A DNA stretch of 28,671 nt. Source: CAHJXF01 sp038240015 (GTDB lineage: Bacteria > Pseudomonadota > Gammaproteobacteria > Burkholderiales > Burkholderiaceae_D). Below the pieces are notes generated by a model. That model was not told the origin of the DNA. It did no database searches and was given only the letters and a program-made list of their open reading frames with translations. Both the position numbers and the translations under genes were made by a program. The stretch spans positions 1-28,671 of the forward strand of contig JBBSEF010000036.1 of assembly GCA_038240015.1 (NCBI GenBank). Direction: 5' to 3'. Below are positions 9,029 through 17,460 of the stretch, one piece after another; positions within the stretch are counted from its first letter, which is position 1; each line of letters opens with the position of its first letter.

Positions 9029-10054
9029 TCAGCGAATCGGCGGTGCGTACATCAGGCCGCCCTTGGTCCACAGGTTGTTCACCCCGCGCGGCAGACCGAC
9101 CGGCGACTTCGGGCCGAGATTGCGCTCGAAGCTCTCGCCGTAGTTGCCGACCTGCTTGACGATGCGATAGGCCCACGCGGCGTCGAGACCGAGCAGCTTG
9201 CCGGCGTCCTCGGAGACGCCGCGGAAGCGCTGCACGTTTGGGTCCTTGCTGCTCGACTTCTTCTCGTCGACGTTGGCTTGCGTGAGGCCGTTCTCCTCGG
9301 CCTCGAGCATCGCGAACAAGGTCCAGCGCACGATCTCGAACCACTCGTCGTCCCCACGGCGAACCGAAGGGCCGAGTGGCTCCTTCGAGATCACCTGCGG
9401 CAGGATCGTGAAGTCGTCGGGCTTGGGCGCCTTGGTGCGCGCACCGGCGAGGTCGCTCATGTCGGTCGTATAGACCTGGCAGCGGCCGGAGAAGAATGCG
9501 CTGGTGATCGCCTCGGCCGTGTCGAACACCACCGACTTGTACTTCATTCCGTTGGCGCCGAAGTAGTCGGCCACGTTCTTCTCGCTGGTGGTGCCGGCCT
9601 GTACGCACACGGTCGCGCCGTTCATCTTCTTGGTGCTGTCGATGTTCAGTTTCTTGGGCACCATGAAGCCCTGGCCGTCGAAGTAGTTGATGCCGGTGAA
9701 GACCACGCCGAGCGAGGCGTCGCGCGTCAGGGTCCACGTGCTGTTGCGCGACAGCACGTCGATCTCGCCGGCCTGCAGCGACGAGAAGCGCTGCTGTGAA
9801 TTGAGCGGCACGAACTTCACCTTGTTCGCGTCGCCGAGCACGGCGGCGGCAACGGCGCGGCAGAAGTCCACGTCGAGGCCGGTCCAGCGCCCCTGGCTGT
9901 CGGTCGCAGAGAAGCCCGGCCCTGAGGTGTTCACGCCGCACACCACTTGGCCGCGCGCCTTCACGGCGTCGAGAGTCTTGCCTGCGTGCGCGGGCATCGC
10001 GCAGGCCGCGCCCATGCTGGCGAGCGCGACGGGAATCAGATGCTTGATCGACAT
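9029..10054 (-). CDS. aapJ: Amino-acid ABC transporter substrate-binding protein AapJ
   Basis: 341-residue periplasmic binding protein. The signal peptide ends near PAHAGKTLDAVK (about residues 1-24). The family blocks VCGVNTSGPGF, WTGLDVDFCRAVAAAVLGD, LNSQQRFSSLQAGEIDVLSRN, and GTTSEKNVADYF follow, and the C-terminus GLMYAPPIR is typical of AapJ. Cys39 and the Cys in DFCRA may form a disulfide. The start at 10054 is chosen for the signal peptide and the GGAG upstream; the frame is open 55 codons further but would bury the signal sequence. A TACACT hexamer at 10088-10093 (minus) is a possible -10 box. It should bind a broad set of L-amino acids and hand them to AapQM. Confidence 0.93.
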   Translation of the reverse strand: MSIKHLIPVALASMGAACAMPAHAGKTLDAVKARGQVVCGVNTSGPGFSATDSQGRWTGLDVDFCRAVAAAVLGDANKVKFVPLNSQQRFSSLQAGEIDVLSRNSTWTLTRDASLGVVFTGINYFDGQGFMVPKKLNIDSTKKMNGATVCVQAGTTSEKNVADYFGANGMKYKSVVFDTAEAITSAFFSGRCQVYTTDMSDLAGARTKAPKPDDFTILPQVISKEPLGPSVRRGDDEWFEIVRWTLFAMLEAEENGLTQANVDEKKSSSKDPNVQRFRGVSEDAGKLLGLDAAWAYRIVKQVGNYGESFERNLGPKSPVGLPRGVNNLWTKGGLMYAPPIR

Positions 10055-10230
10055 GGACGTGCTCCGGCGAGTTGGGGAGTGCGCGGTAGTGTAGCAACGC
10101 CCTGCTTTGTGTTCGCACGCAGTGCGCGAACTCTTCGAGATGCGTCTAGGTGTCATGCATAGAGGCGGGCAAGGTGCAGGCATCGATGAAGTCGCGTTAA
10201 GGTTCGGCGTTTCGATCACCTCGCGAACCC

Positions 10231-11940
10231 ATGACCGAATTCATCACCGCCCCCATCTCCTCACGCACCGGCGCCCGCATCCTCGTCGATCAACTGCTCG
10301 TGCACGGCGTCGAGCGCATCTATTGCGTTCCCGGCGAGAGCTACCTCGCGGTGCTCGACGCGCTCTACGACGTGTCCGATCGCATTCGCCTCGTCGTCAA
10401 TCGCCACGAGTCGGGCAGCGCCTTCATGGCCGAGGCCGAAGGCAAGATGACCGGCCGGCCCGGGGTCGCTTTCGTCACGCGCGGACCGGGCGCATGCAAC
10501 GCGGCGATCGGATTGCACACCGCGTATCAAGACTCCACGCCGATGATTCTTTTCATCGGCCAGGTCGGCAGCGACTTCGTGGAGCGCGAGGCGTTTCAGG
10601 AAGTGGACTATCGACGCATGTTCGGTCCGATGACCAAGTGGGTTGCGCAAATCGATCGCGCCGATCGCGTGGCCGAGTACGTCGCGCGTGCGTTCGCGAC
10701 TGCGACCAGCGGTAGGCAAGGACCCGTCGTGTTGGCACTGCCCGAAGACATGCTCGACGCGACCGCGAACGCAGCCGATGCGAAGCCGTATCGCGCAGTG
10801 CATGGCGCGCCGTCAGCATCGGACCTCGAAGCGCTCGCCGATTTGCTCCACCAAAGCGCGCGTCCTTTCGTCATCGTGGGCGGGTCGGGTTGGGATGCCG
10901 CGGCGTGCCGCGAGCTGCAAGCCTTCGCAGAGGCCCACGCGCTGCCGGTCGGTTGCGCGTTCCGCTTTCAAGACCTCTGCGACAATCGGCATCCACACTA
11001 CGTGGGCGATGTCGGCATTGCGATCAACCCCGCGCTGGCATCGCGCATCCGCGACGCGGATCTGATCATCGCGATCGGCGCGCGTCTGGGTGAGATGACG
11101 ACTTCTGGCTACTCGTTGATCGAAGCGCCGGTACCGACCCGGACACTCGTTCACGTGCATCCCGATCCCGAGGAACTCGGCCGCGTCTATCAAGCGACGC
11201 TTGCGATCAATGCAGGGGCGCGCGCATTTACGGCCGCGTTGTGTGCGCTGCCGATGCGTCAGAGCGATGCCGCGCGCAACGATCGTCTCGCGCGAGTCAA
11301 TGACGCGCGTCGCGCATACCAGATCTGGCAAGAAGAACCGCAGGTCGTTCGCGATCGACCGCAGGCTATCAACCTCTGGCGCATCGTGAAGACGCTCGAA
11401 CAACGCCTGCCCGCCGACTTCATCCTCGCCAACGGCGCAGGCAACTTCGCAACCTGGGGCCATCGCTTTCATCGCTATGCGGGCCTGCGCACGCAGCTCG
11501 CGCCGACCTCGGGCGCGATGGGCTATGGCGTGCCGGCCGGCATCGCCGCGAAAATCATCGCGCCCGATCGAGGCGTCGTCGTGCTCACGGGCGACGGCGA
11601 CTTCATGATGACCGGGCAAGAGCTCGCGACCGCGATGCAGGAACGCGCGGGCGTGCTCTTCATCGTCGTGGACAACGGCATGTACGGCACGATCCGCATG
11701 CATCAGGAGAAGCAGTTTCCGGGTCGCGTGTCGGGAACGACGTTGCGCAACCCCGACTTCGCGGCGCTCGCGCAGAGCTATGGCGCCTTGGGCATCAACG
11801 TCGAGACCAATCAAGCATTCGATGCCGCTCTCGATCGCGCGCTTGCGCATATCGAGAGCGAGGGTCTGTCGGCCTTGATCGCGTTGAAAGCCGATCCACG
11901 CATCATCACGCCGGCTTCGTTGCTGCCGCCTGTGCAGTAA
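10231..11940 (+). CDS. Thiamine-diphosphate-dependent enzyme, acetolactate-synthase-like
   Basis: 569-residue protein with the three-domain fold of ALS, pyruvate oxidase and benzoylformate decarboxylase. The N-terminal domain has the cofactor-activating Glu60 in VVNRHESGSAF, and a GPG loop at 85-87. The middle domain carries PFVIVGGSGW and DADLIIAIGARLGEMTT. The C-terminal domain holds the ThDP/Mg motif LTGDGDFMMTGQEL (GDG 454-456) ending at Asn482 in DNGMYG. No acetolactate-synthase small subunit lies next to it, and the start MAEAEGKM is unlike IlvB's usual MAEGYAR. It is therefore probably not the biosynthetic ALS, and the substrate (a 2-oxo acid) is unknown. It is divergent from aapJ with 176 bp between. 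The ATG at 10231 has no good ribosome binding site. Confidence 0.88.
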   Translation: MTEFITAPISSRTGARILVDQLLVHGVERIYCVPGESYLAVLDALYDVSDRIRLVVNRHESGSAFMAEAEGKMTGRPGVAFVTRGPGACNAAIGLHTAYQDSTPMILFIGQVGSDFVEREAFQEVDYRRMFGPMTKWVAQIDRADRVAEYVARAFATATSGRQGPVVLALPEDMLDATANAADAKPYRAVHGAPSASDLEALADLLHQSARPFVIVGGSGWDAAACRELQAFAEAHALPVGCAFRFQDLCDNRHPHYVGDVGIAINPALASRIRDADLIIAIGARLGEMTTSGYSLIEAPVPTRTLVHVHPDPEELGRVYQATLAINAGARAFTAALCALPMRQSDAARNDRLARVNDARRAYQIWQEEPQVVRDRPQAINLWRIVKTLEQRLPADFILANGAGNFATWGHRFHRYAGLRTQLAPTSGAMGYGVPAGIAAKIIAPDRGVVVLTGDGDFMMTGQELATAMQERAGVLFIVVDNGMYGTIRMHQEKQFPGRVSGTTLRNPDFAALAQSYGALGINVETNQAFDAALDRALAHIESEGLSALIALKADPRIITPASLLPPVQ

Positions 11941-12120
11941 GCGCGACCGGTCTTCCTGTTCGGCGGGAGATCATGAGAGTCGGGACGCCACCTCGCAACG
12001 TGAATCCCGCACACCCCCGCTGTGCATTTCTTCAACATCGCAAACAGCATCGTTCTTCTATCTTGAGCTTGAACGCATCGCGTTCCAAGCAGCGGAGCTT
12101 TCCGCGATCAGGAGGAAATC

Positions 12121-12426
12121 ATGCTACCCGTTCAGAAGTTCATTGCCGCCTGTCTGTTGCAAAGCTGTGCCATCGGATTGACCCTCGTCTCAGGCGGAGC
12201 GCAAAACGCGATCGCCGCAGAGCCTTCAGCGTGTCCTGCGAGCTATCGCTCGTCGCTGGACGCGCGGCTGACCAACGCCGCTGATCAGGGGCCGGAAGGG
12301 TTTCGTCGACTCGTCACGCGCACCCACCTGATTTACCAGATCGACCATGCGGACGCAGTCGCTCGCGTCAATCAGTTTCGTCAGGCGCAGGAAGCCTGCA
12401 AGGTGCAAGTGGCAAGCGCCAGGTAA
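12121..12426 (+). CDS. Small secreted protein of unknown function
   Basis: 101 residues with a signal peptide (hydrophobic stretch about 8-30, likely cleavage after NAIAA near residue 33). The mature part is about 68 residues with two cysteines (in PSACPAS and QEACKVQ) that could pair in the periplasm, and a helical, charged middle. A strong AGGAGG 7 bases before the ATG supports expression. I do not recognise the family. It stands alone 180 bp after the ThDP enzyme and converges on pyrC. Confidence 0.65.
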   Translation: MLPVQKFIAACLLQSCAIGLTLVSGGAQNAIAAEPSACPASYRSSLDARLTNAADQGPEGFRRLVTRTHLIYQIDHADAVARVNQFRQAQEACKVQVASAR

Positions 12427-12431
12427 TGCGG

Positions 12432-12489
12432 GAGGAATCTCGTCTTCTTCGCGCATTGCAGCCGATGCGCGAAGCGGATGGGATTCCTC
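12432..12489. terminator. Two-tier hairpin between convergent genes
   Basis: CTTCGCGCAT (12447-12456) and ATGCGCGAAG (12465-12474) pair perfectly over 10 bp with an 8-base loop. Outside them GAGGAATC (12432-12439) and GATTCCTC (12482-12489) pair over 8 bp. The structure works on both strands and lies exactly between the stops of the secreted protein and pyrC, so a bidirectional terminator is likely. There is no T-tract on either side. Confidence 0.5.
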
Positions 12490-12516
12490 GCGTTACTCGG
12501 AACGACGAGCGGCGAA

Positions 12517-13590
12517 TCAACCCACCAGCCGCCACGTGAGCGTCGCCCCCGCATCGAGCGGCACGATGGTCTCGTCGCCGAACGCGAGTGCATCGGGGAT
12601 GGTCCACGCTTCTCTTTTCAACGCGATGCGTTCGACGTTGCGCGGCAGACCATAGAAATCCGCACCGAAGAAACTTGCAAACGCTTCGAGACGATCGAGC
12701 TTGCCCGCGCGGTCGAAGGCTTCGGCATAGAGCTCGATGGCATGCAGCGCGGTGTAGCAACCCGCACATCCGCACGCGTTCTCCTTTGCGCCCCTGGCAT
12801 GCGGCGCGCTGTCGGTTCCCAGAAAGAAGCAGGGCTCGCCCGACGTGGCCGCTTCGACCAACGCTTGCCGATGCGCCTCGCGCTTCAACACCGGCAGGCA
12901 ATACCAGTGCGGACGCAGACTTGCAGCCCCACCTTCGCCGACAAACATCGCGTTGCGGTTGTAGAGCAGGTGATGCGCGGTGATGGTGGCGGCCAGCGTG
13001 CGCTCGCGGCCGCAACAGTCGGTCACGTAATCGATCGCGTCGCGCGTCGTGATGTGTTCGAACACCACGCGCAGATTCGGGAAGGCCGCACGCAGCGGGA
13101 TCAATTGCTCGTCGATGAACACGCGCTCGCGATCGAAAAGATCGACGGCAAGGTCGGTCACTTCACCGTGTACGAGCAGCGGCATGCCGAGCGCCTGCAT
13201 CGTCTCCAGCGCAGGCCAGCAGTGTCGCAGGTTGGTCACGCCCGCGGCCGAGTTGGTGGTCGCACCGGCGGGGTAGAGCTTTATGCCGTGTATGAAGCCG
13301 CTGTCTTTCGCGCGCCGCACTTCATCGGGCGGCGTGGCATCGGTGAGGTAGAGCGTCATCAAGGGCTCGAACGATGCGCCTCGCGCACCGCACGTCGACG
13401 CCGCGTCGACGATGCGCGCGCGATACGCGGACGCCATCTCGACGGTCGTGATGGGCGGCTTCAGATTCGGCATCACGATCGCACGCGCGAACTGGCGCGC
13501 GCTGTGCGGCAGTACCGCGCGCATCGCATCGCCGTCGCGCAGATGCAGGTGCCAGTCGTCGGGACGCGTGAGGGAAATGCTCGCAATCAC
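12517..13590 (-). CDS. pyrC: Dihydroorotase (PyrC type)
   Basis: 357-residue enzyme of pyrimidine biosynthesis that cyclises carbamoyl-aspartate to dihydroorotate. Metal ligands of the binuclear zinc site are visible: His14 and His16 (DDWHLHLRDG), the lysine to be carboxylated Lys104 (IHGIKLYPAGATTNS), His141 (LLVHGEV), His179 (FEHITT), and Asp260 (LGTDSAPHA). Length is close to E. coli PyrC (348). The start is set at GTG 13590, because the family N-terminus (SLTRPDDWHLHL) begins only a few residues later. The in-frame ATG at 13668 would add 26 unrelated residues. The gene stands alone in orientation here, facing away from the lipase gene. Confidence 0.94.
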   Translation of the reverse strand: MIASISLTRPDDWHLHLRDGDAMRAVLPHSARQFARAIVMPNLKPPITTVEMASAYRARIVDAASTCGARGASFEPLMTLYLTDATPPDEVRRAKDSGFIHGIKLYPAGATTNSAAGVTNLRHCWPALETMQALGMPLLVHGEVTDLAVDLFDRERVFIDEQLIPLRAAFPNLRVVFEHITTRDAIDYVTDCCGRERTLAATITAHHLLYNRNAMFVGEGGAASLRPHWYCLPVLKREAHRQALVEAATSGEPCFFLGTDSAPHARGAKENACGCAGCYTALHAIELYAEAFDRAGKLDRLEAFASFFGADFYGLPRNVERIALKREAWTIPDALAFGDETIVPLDAGATLTWRLVG

Positions 13591-13792
13591 TCTTCGTCTT
13601 TCGTCAGTGTCTGCATAAATATTCGACGCCGCATCCCACGAGGAACCGCAAAGCCGCCATGTTGCCATCGATAGGCAGCGGCGTTATGTTGCGGGCAGGC
13701 CGAACGGCGCTTCGAGACGCCGACCGCGCGACTCGTCGATACGACATCGATACCGCTCGACATTCTCTCGGCCACCGACCAGGGAGCTCACG

Positions 13793-15352
13793 ATGGCGAA
13801 GGTCACTGCACCTTACTACCCGATCATCTACGTGCGCGGTTATGCGATGACGCAGGACGCGATCGTCGAGACGACTTCGGCGCCGTACATGGGCTTCGAA
13901 GCGGGCTCGACCAAGATACGTCAGGCGCGCGACGGATCGATTCGCAAGTTCGTGTTCGAGTCGCCGCTGGTGCGCTTGATGAAGGACTTCAACTATCGCG
14001 ACATCTACGAGTCGGGCTCCGAACGCATGGAAAAGCTTTCGCCTCGATGCGTCGTGATCCATCGCTATTACGACCCGGCCGATCCTGCGTTCGGTGACGG
14101 AAGCGTCCCGTCGATCGTCGATGCGGCCACGCTGCTTGCCAAGCGCATCGGAGAACTGCGCGACCTGATCTGCGGCAGTGCCGAAGGCGCCGACAAGGAC
14201 ACGATCGCCGACCGCAAGCTCTTCAAGGTGTACTTGGTCGCGCACTCGATGGGCGGGCTCATCTGCCGCTGCCTGCTCCAGAACCCTGCGGTCGGCAACG
14301 CCGATGTGAAGGGCATGATCGATAAGGTCTTCACGTACGCGACGCCGCACAACGGCATCGAGATGGGGGGCATCAACGTGCCGGGCTTCCTGTCGTTCAA
14401 CGACATGACCAACTTCAATCGCAAAAACATGGCTAGCTATCTAGCCATTCCGGGCAAGGATCAGAGCAAGGCGAATACGCTGGGCGATTCGGGTTTTCCG
14501 CCCGAGCGAATTTTTTGTCTGGTGGGCACCAACAGCCGCGACTATGCGGTCGCGCACGGGTTGTCGTCGTTCGCGGTCGGCGCGATGAGCGACGGCTTGG
14601 TGCGCATCGCCAACGCCTACGTGGAAGGCGCCCCGCGCGCCTTTGTCAATCGCAGCCACAGCGGCTACTTCGGCATCGTCAATTCCGAAGAGGGCTATCA
14701 GAATCTGGTGCGCTTCCTGTTCGGCAACGTGCGCGCAACCGGCATGCTCGACATCAACACGATCCCGTTCCCGCCCGACATCGAACGCGCGCGCAAGGCC
14801 GGAAAGAAAATCGATTCGTCGTATTACATCGAGACCACGGTCGCGCCGCGCGGCGCGTATACGTTCGATCTCACCTGTCGCACGCAAGACAACGGCAGCG
14901 CCGTGCGCCGCGAGTACGGTGAGCTGTTCAGCCCCGACGGCACGAAGCTCGCGGGCGCGCGCTCGCCGGTGTTGTTCTCGGTGTTTCTCGACACGCGCAA
15001 TATTCTGGCCGGCAGCGAGATCGCCTTCTCGATCGATCTAGCAATCGCGACCGCAGGCTACGAGATCGACGACGCAGTGGTCTTCAAGACCCACATCCCC
15101 GGCGAGAACCTGTTTCGCGACACGCTTGTGCTGTACGCCAAGCTCGATGCCGACAACAACTGGTCGGTGCGCTACGTGTGGACCGACGGCAGTTGGGCGA
15201 GCGGTCCGAAGAGCGATGCCGACAAGGCCGATGTGGACGACAGCCGCATCGCCGCGCTGCATCCGGACGCGGACACGTTCGAGATCCCCGTCAAGTCCGC
15301 GAAGGGCTTCGACGCGACGCTGAACATTTCGGTGTCGAGTTGGAACGAGTGA
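13793..15352 (+). CDS. Alpha/beta-hydrolase, lipase/esterase type
   Basis: 519-residue protein whose N-terminal ~310 residues look like a PGAP1- or lipase-like alpha/beta hydrolase. It begins with a strand YYPIIYVRGYAM, has the nucleophile elbow VAHSMGG (Ser152) and the TYATPHNG segment usual after it in lipases, Asp267 in AMSDGLV, and His289 in NRSHSGYFG. This gives a plausible Ser-Asp-His triad in the correct order. Residues about 330-519 look like a separate beta-rich domain with no motif I recognise. No signal peptide or transmembrane helix is seen. GGGAG lies before the ATG. The lysozyme gene follows after 42 bp, so they are probably co-transcribed. Substrate and cellular site are unknown. 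Confidence 0.75.
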   Translation: MAKVTAPYYPIIYVRGYAMTQDAIVETTSAPYMGFEAGSTKIRQARDGSIRKFVFESPLVRLMKDFNYRDIYESGSERMEKLSPRCVVIHRYYDPADPAFGDGSVPSIVDAATLLAKRIGELRDLICGSAEGADKDTIADRKLFKVYLVAHSMGGLICRCLLQNPAVGNADVKGMIDKVFTYATPHNGIEMGGINVPGFLSFNDMTNFNRKNMASYLAIPGKDQSKANTLGDSGFPPERIFCLVGTNSRDYAVAHGLSSFAVGAMSDGLVRIANAYVEGAPRAFVNRSHSGYFGIVNSEEGYQNLVRFLFGNVRATGMLDINTIPFPPDIERARKAGKKIDSSYYIETTVAPRGAYTFDLTCRTQDNGSAVRREYGELFSPDGTKLAGARSPVLFSVFLDTRNILAGSEIAFSIDLAIATAGYEIDDAVVFKTHIPGENLFRDTLVLYAKLDADNNWSVRYVWTDGSWASGPKSDADKADVDDSRIAALHPDADTFEIPVKSAKGFDATLNISVSSWNE

Positions 15353-15394
15353 CATTGCGCGATTCGTTTTGTACATCATCGGTAGAGGAACGTC

Positions 15395-15907
15395 ATGGCC
15401 ACACGTGAAGTCAACGACGCGACGGTCGAGCTGATCAAGAGTTTCGAAGGGATTCCCGACGGCAATCCGCGCACCGTCAATCTCGATCCCTATCTCGACC
15501 CGGTCGGCATCTGGACCATCGGATGGGGCCACGCCATCGCGCAAGGTAACGCCTTCGTGCGAGGTAAGGCGAACGAGGCGCTGGCCGATTCGCTCTACCC
15601 GGGCGGTATCACGCGCGAGCAGGCCGAGGCGCTGCTGCGCACCGACCTGATGGACACCGGCAAGGACGTGCTCAACATCGTGACCGTCGATCTCAACGAC
15701 AACCAGTACGGCGCGCTGGTGAGCTTCGCTTTTAATCTCGGCCTGGGCAACCTCAGGAAGTCGACGCTGCTTCGATTGCTGAACACCGGCGACACCGACG
15801 GCGCCGCCGACGAGTTTCCGAAGTGGAATCGCGCGGGCGGAAAAGTGTTGAAGGGTTTGACCGCGCGCAGGAACGCCGAACGCGATTTGTTCCTCGCGTC
15901 GGTTTAG
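15395..15907 (+). CDS. Phage-type lysozyme (GH24)
   Basis: 170-residue peptidoglycan muramidase of the T4-lysozyme family. Glu18 (IKSFEG) is the general acid, and Asp35 with Thr41 in LDPVGIWTIGWGH keeps the family D-x5-T spacing. The Glu-to-Asp gap is longer than in T4 lysozyme through a short insert (20-33). The C-terminal signature has FAFNLGLGNLRKSTLL and KGLTARRNAERDLFL. There is no signal peptide, as in many phage endolysins that need a holin or a dedicated secretion system. AGAGGAA precedes the ATG. No phage structural gene, holin or Rz gene is nearby. Its partner upstream is a lipase-type hydrolase. Confidence 0.9.
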   Translation: MATREVNDATVELIKSFEGIPDGNPRTVNLDPYLDPVGIWTIGWGHAIAQGNAFVRGKANEALADSLYPGGITREQAEALLRTDLMDTGKDVLNIVTVDLNDNQYGALVSFAFNLGLGNLRKSTLLRLLNTGDTDGAADEFPKWNRAGGKVLKGLTARRNAERDLFLASV

Positions 15908-15987
15908 CGGATCCGCACGGAGGGCGGGCCACGACGCCGCGCATGAGCATGAGCTTGTTAAAGAGCAGAGAGGATCATCGATCCGGC

Positions 15988-16581
15988 ATGGGCAAGGCGC
16001 GACTCGAAGCCTTCAGCGACGGCGTGATCGCGATCATCATCACGATCATGGTGCTCGAGCTGAAGGTGCCGCGTGGGGCCAACCTCGAGGACCTGCAACC
16101 TGTGCTGCCCGTGTTCCTAAGCTACGTGCTCAGCTTCATCTACGTCGGCATCTATTGGAACAATCACCATCACATGCTGTTCCTCGTCAAGCATGTCAGC
16201 GGTGTCGTGCTCTGGGCCAACCTTCACATGCTGTTCTGGTTGTCGCTGTTTCCGTTTGCGACCGGCTGGATGGGCGAGAATCATTTCGAAGCGCTGCCCA
16301 CGGCGCTCTATGGTTTCGTGCTGATGATGTGCGCGATCGCGTACGGAATTCTGCAATGGGCGATCGTGCGGCACGACGGCAAGCAGTCGCTGCTCGCCAC
16401 CGCGGTGGGGGGCGGCTACAAGGAGAAACTTTCGGTGGTGCTGTATGCGTCGGGCATCTTGTGCGCATTCTTCTACCGCTATGTCAGTCTAGCGTTTTAC
16501 GTGGCCGTCGCGTTGATCTGGCTGGTCCCCGACCCGCGCATCGAGCGCGTCGCGGCAGCGCGTTCAACCGAAGACGAGTAG
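15988..16581 (+). CDS. TMEM175-family (DUF1211) membrane protein
   Basis: 197-residue membrane protein with the TMEM175 hallmark R-x3-F-S-D (RLEAFSD, residues 5-11) in the first helix, followed by IIITIMVLELKVP and the WNNHHHML segment. About six hydrophobic helices are visible, i.e. one repeat of the channel fold. Prokaryotic relatives form potassium-permeable tetramers. The start at 15988 gives the family N-terminus MGKARLEAFSDG; ATGs at 15943 and 15949 are in frame and possible, and none has a well-spaced ribosome binding site. It follows the lysozyme by 80 bp on the same strand and converges on gltL. A functional link to the lysozyme is not shown. Confidence 0.85.
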   Translation: MGKARLEAFSDGVIAIIITIMVLELKVPRGANLEDLQPVLPVFLSYVLSFIYVGIYWNNHHHMLFLVKHVSGVVLWANLHMLFWLSLFPFATGWMGENHFEALPTALYGFVLMMCAIAYGILQWAIVRHDGKQSLLATAVGGGYKEKLSVVLYASGILCAFFYRYVSLAFYVAVALIWLVPDPRIERVAAARSTEDE

Positions 16582-16639
16582 ACGCCTATCGTCGTCATCG
16601 ATGCGGGCGCCTCACGAAGGCGAGGACGAAGTCGCCAAC

Positions 16640-17374
16640 TCAATGCGACAAGATCTTCGACAAGAAAATCTGCGCCCGCTCCGACCTCGGCGTGCCGAAG
16701 AAGTCATCCTTGGAACAGTCTTCGACGATCGCGCCCTTGTCCATGAACACGATGCGATTGGCGACCTTGCGCGCAAAGCCCATCTCGTGCGTGACGACCA
16801 TCATCGTCATGCCGTCTTTCGCGAGCGACACCATCACGTCGAGCACTTCGTTGATCATCTCCGGGTCGAGGGCCGAGGTGGGCTCATCGAACAGCATCGC
16901 GATCGGGTCCATCGACAACGCGCGCGCGATCGCGACGCGCTGCTGCTGGCCGCCCGACAACTGACCCGGGTACTTGTCCTTCTGCGCGATCAGGCCGACG
17001 CGGTCGAGATACTTCAGTCCCTTCTGCGTGGCTTCCTGCTTCGAGCGCCCGAGCACCTTGGTCTGGCCGATCGTGAGGTTGTCGGTGATCGACAGATGTG
17101 GAAAGAGCTCGAAGTTCTGGAACACCATGCCGATGCGCGAGCGCAATTTCGACAGGTTGGTCTTCTTGTCTCCTACCGATGCGCCGTCGACCGTGATGTC
17201 GCCCTTCTGAAAAGGCTCGAGGCCGTTGACGGCCTTGATGAGCGTGGACTTGCCCGACCCCGACGGCCCGCACACCACCACCACCTCGCCCTTGTCGACC
17301 TTGGTGGTGCAGTCGGTGAGCACCTGGAAGCTGCCATACCACTTGCTGATGTTGTTGATCTCGATCATCGACAT
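16640..17374 (-). CDS. gltL: Glutamate/aspartate-type ABC transporter ATPase GltL
   Basis: 244-residue ATPase of the polar-amino-acid importer family. Walker A GPSGSGKS (36-43), Q-loop VFQNFELFPH, signature LSGGQ (139-143), Walker B MLFDEPTSALD (160-170) and the switch His196 (VVTHE) are all intact. It couples ATP hydrolysis to transport through GltJK. It is the last gene of gltIJKL, separated from gltK by an 80-bp gap filled with a 14-bp tandem repeat. GGGGA precedes the ATG at 17374; the ATG at 17368 is an alternative. As the only amino-acid importer ATPase in the window, it is a candidate partner for the ATPase-less AapJQM. Confidence 0.93.
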   Translation of the reverse strand: MSMIEINNISKWYGSFQVLTDCTTKVDKGEVVVVCGPSGSGKSTLIKAVNGLEPFQKGDITVDGASVGDKKTNLSKLRSRIGMVFQNFELFPHLSITDNLTIGQTKVLGRSKQEATQKGLKYLDRVGLIAQKDKYPGQLSGGQQQRVAIARALSMDPIAMLFDEPTSALDPEMINEVLDVMVSLAKDGMTMMVVTHEMGFARKVANRIVFMDKGAIVEDCSKDDFFGTPRSERAQIFLSKILSH

Positions 17375-17390
17375 TTTTGATTTCCCCAGC

Positions 17391-17460
17391 GAACCGAATG
17401 AACCAAGCGAATTCGACGAAGCGAATTCAACGTACCGAACTCAACGTACCGAACTCAACG
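17391..17460. repeat. 14-bp tandem repeat, five copies, between gltK and gltL
   Basis: Five head-to-tail 14-mers occupy the gap: GAACCGAATGAACC (17391-17404), AAGCGAATTCGACG (17405-17418), AAGCGAATTCAACG (17419-17432), and TACCGAACTCAACG twice (17433-17446, 17447-17460). The last copy contains the gltK stop codon (17455-17457). The array separates gltK from the gltL ribosome binding site, so it lies within the operon mRNA. The copies are graded, with identical ones next to gltK and divergent ones toward gltL. Confidence 0.85.

Noticed and set aside
13591..13668. ATG at 13668 as the pyrC start
   Set aside because: It adds 26 residues with no resemblance to dihydroorotase; the GTG at 13590 lies just before the conserved start.
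13793..16581. A prophage at the lysozyme gene
   Set aside because: No capsid, tail, holin, integrase or phage repressor gene is present, and the flanks are ordinary chromosomal genes.
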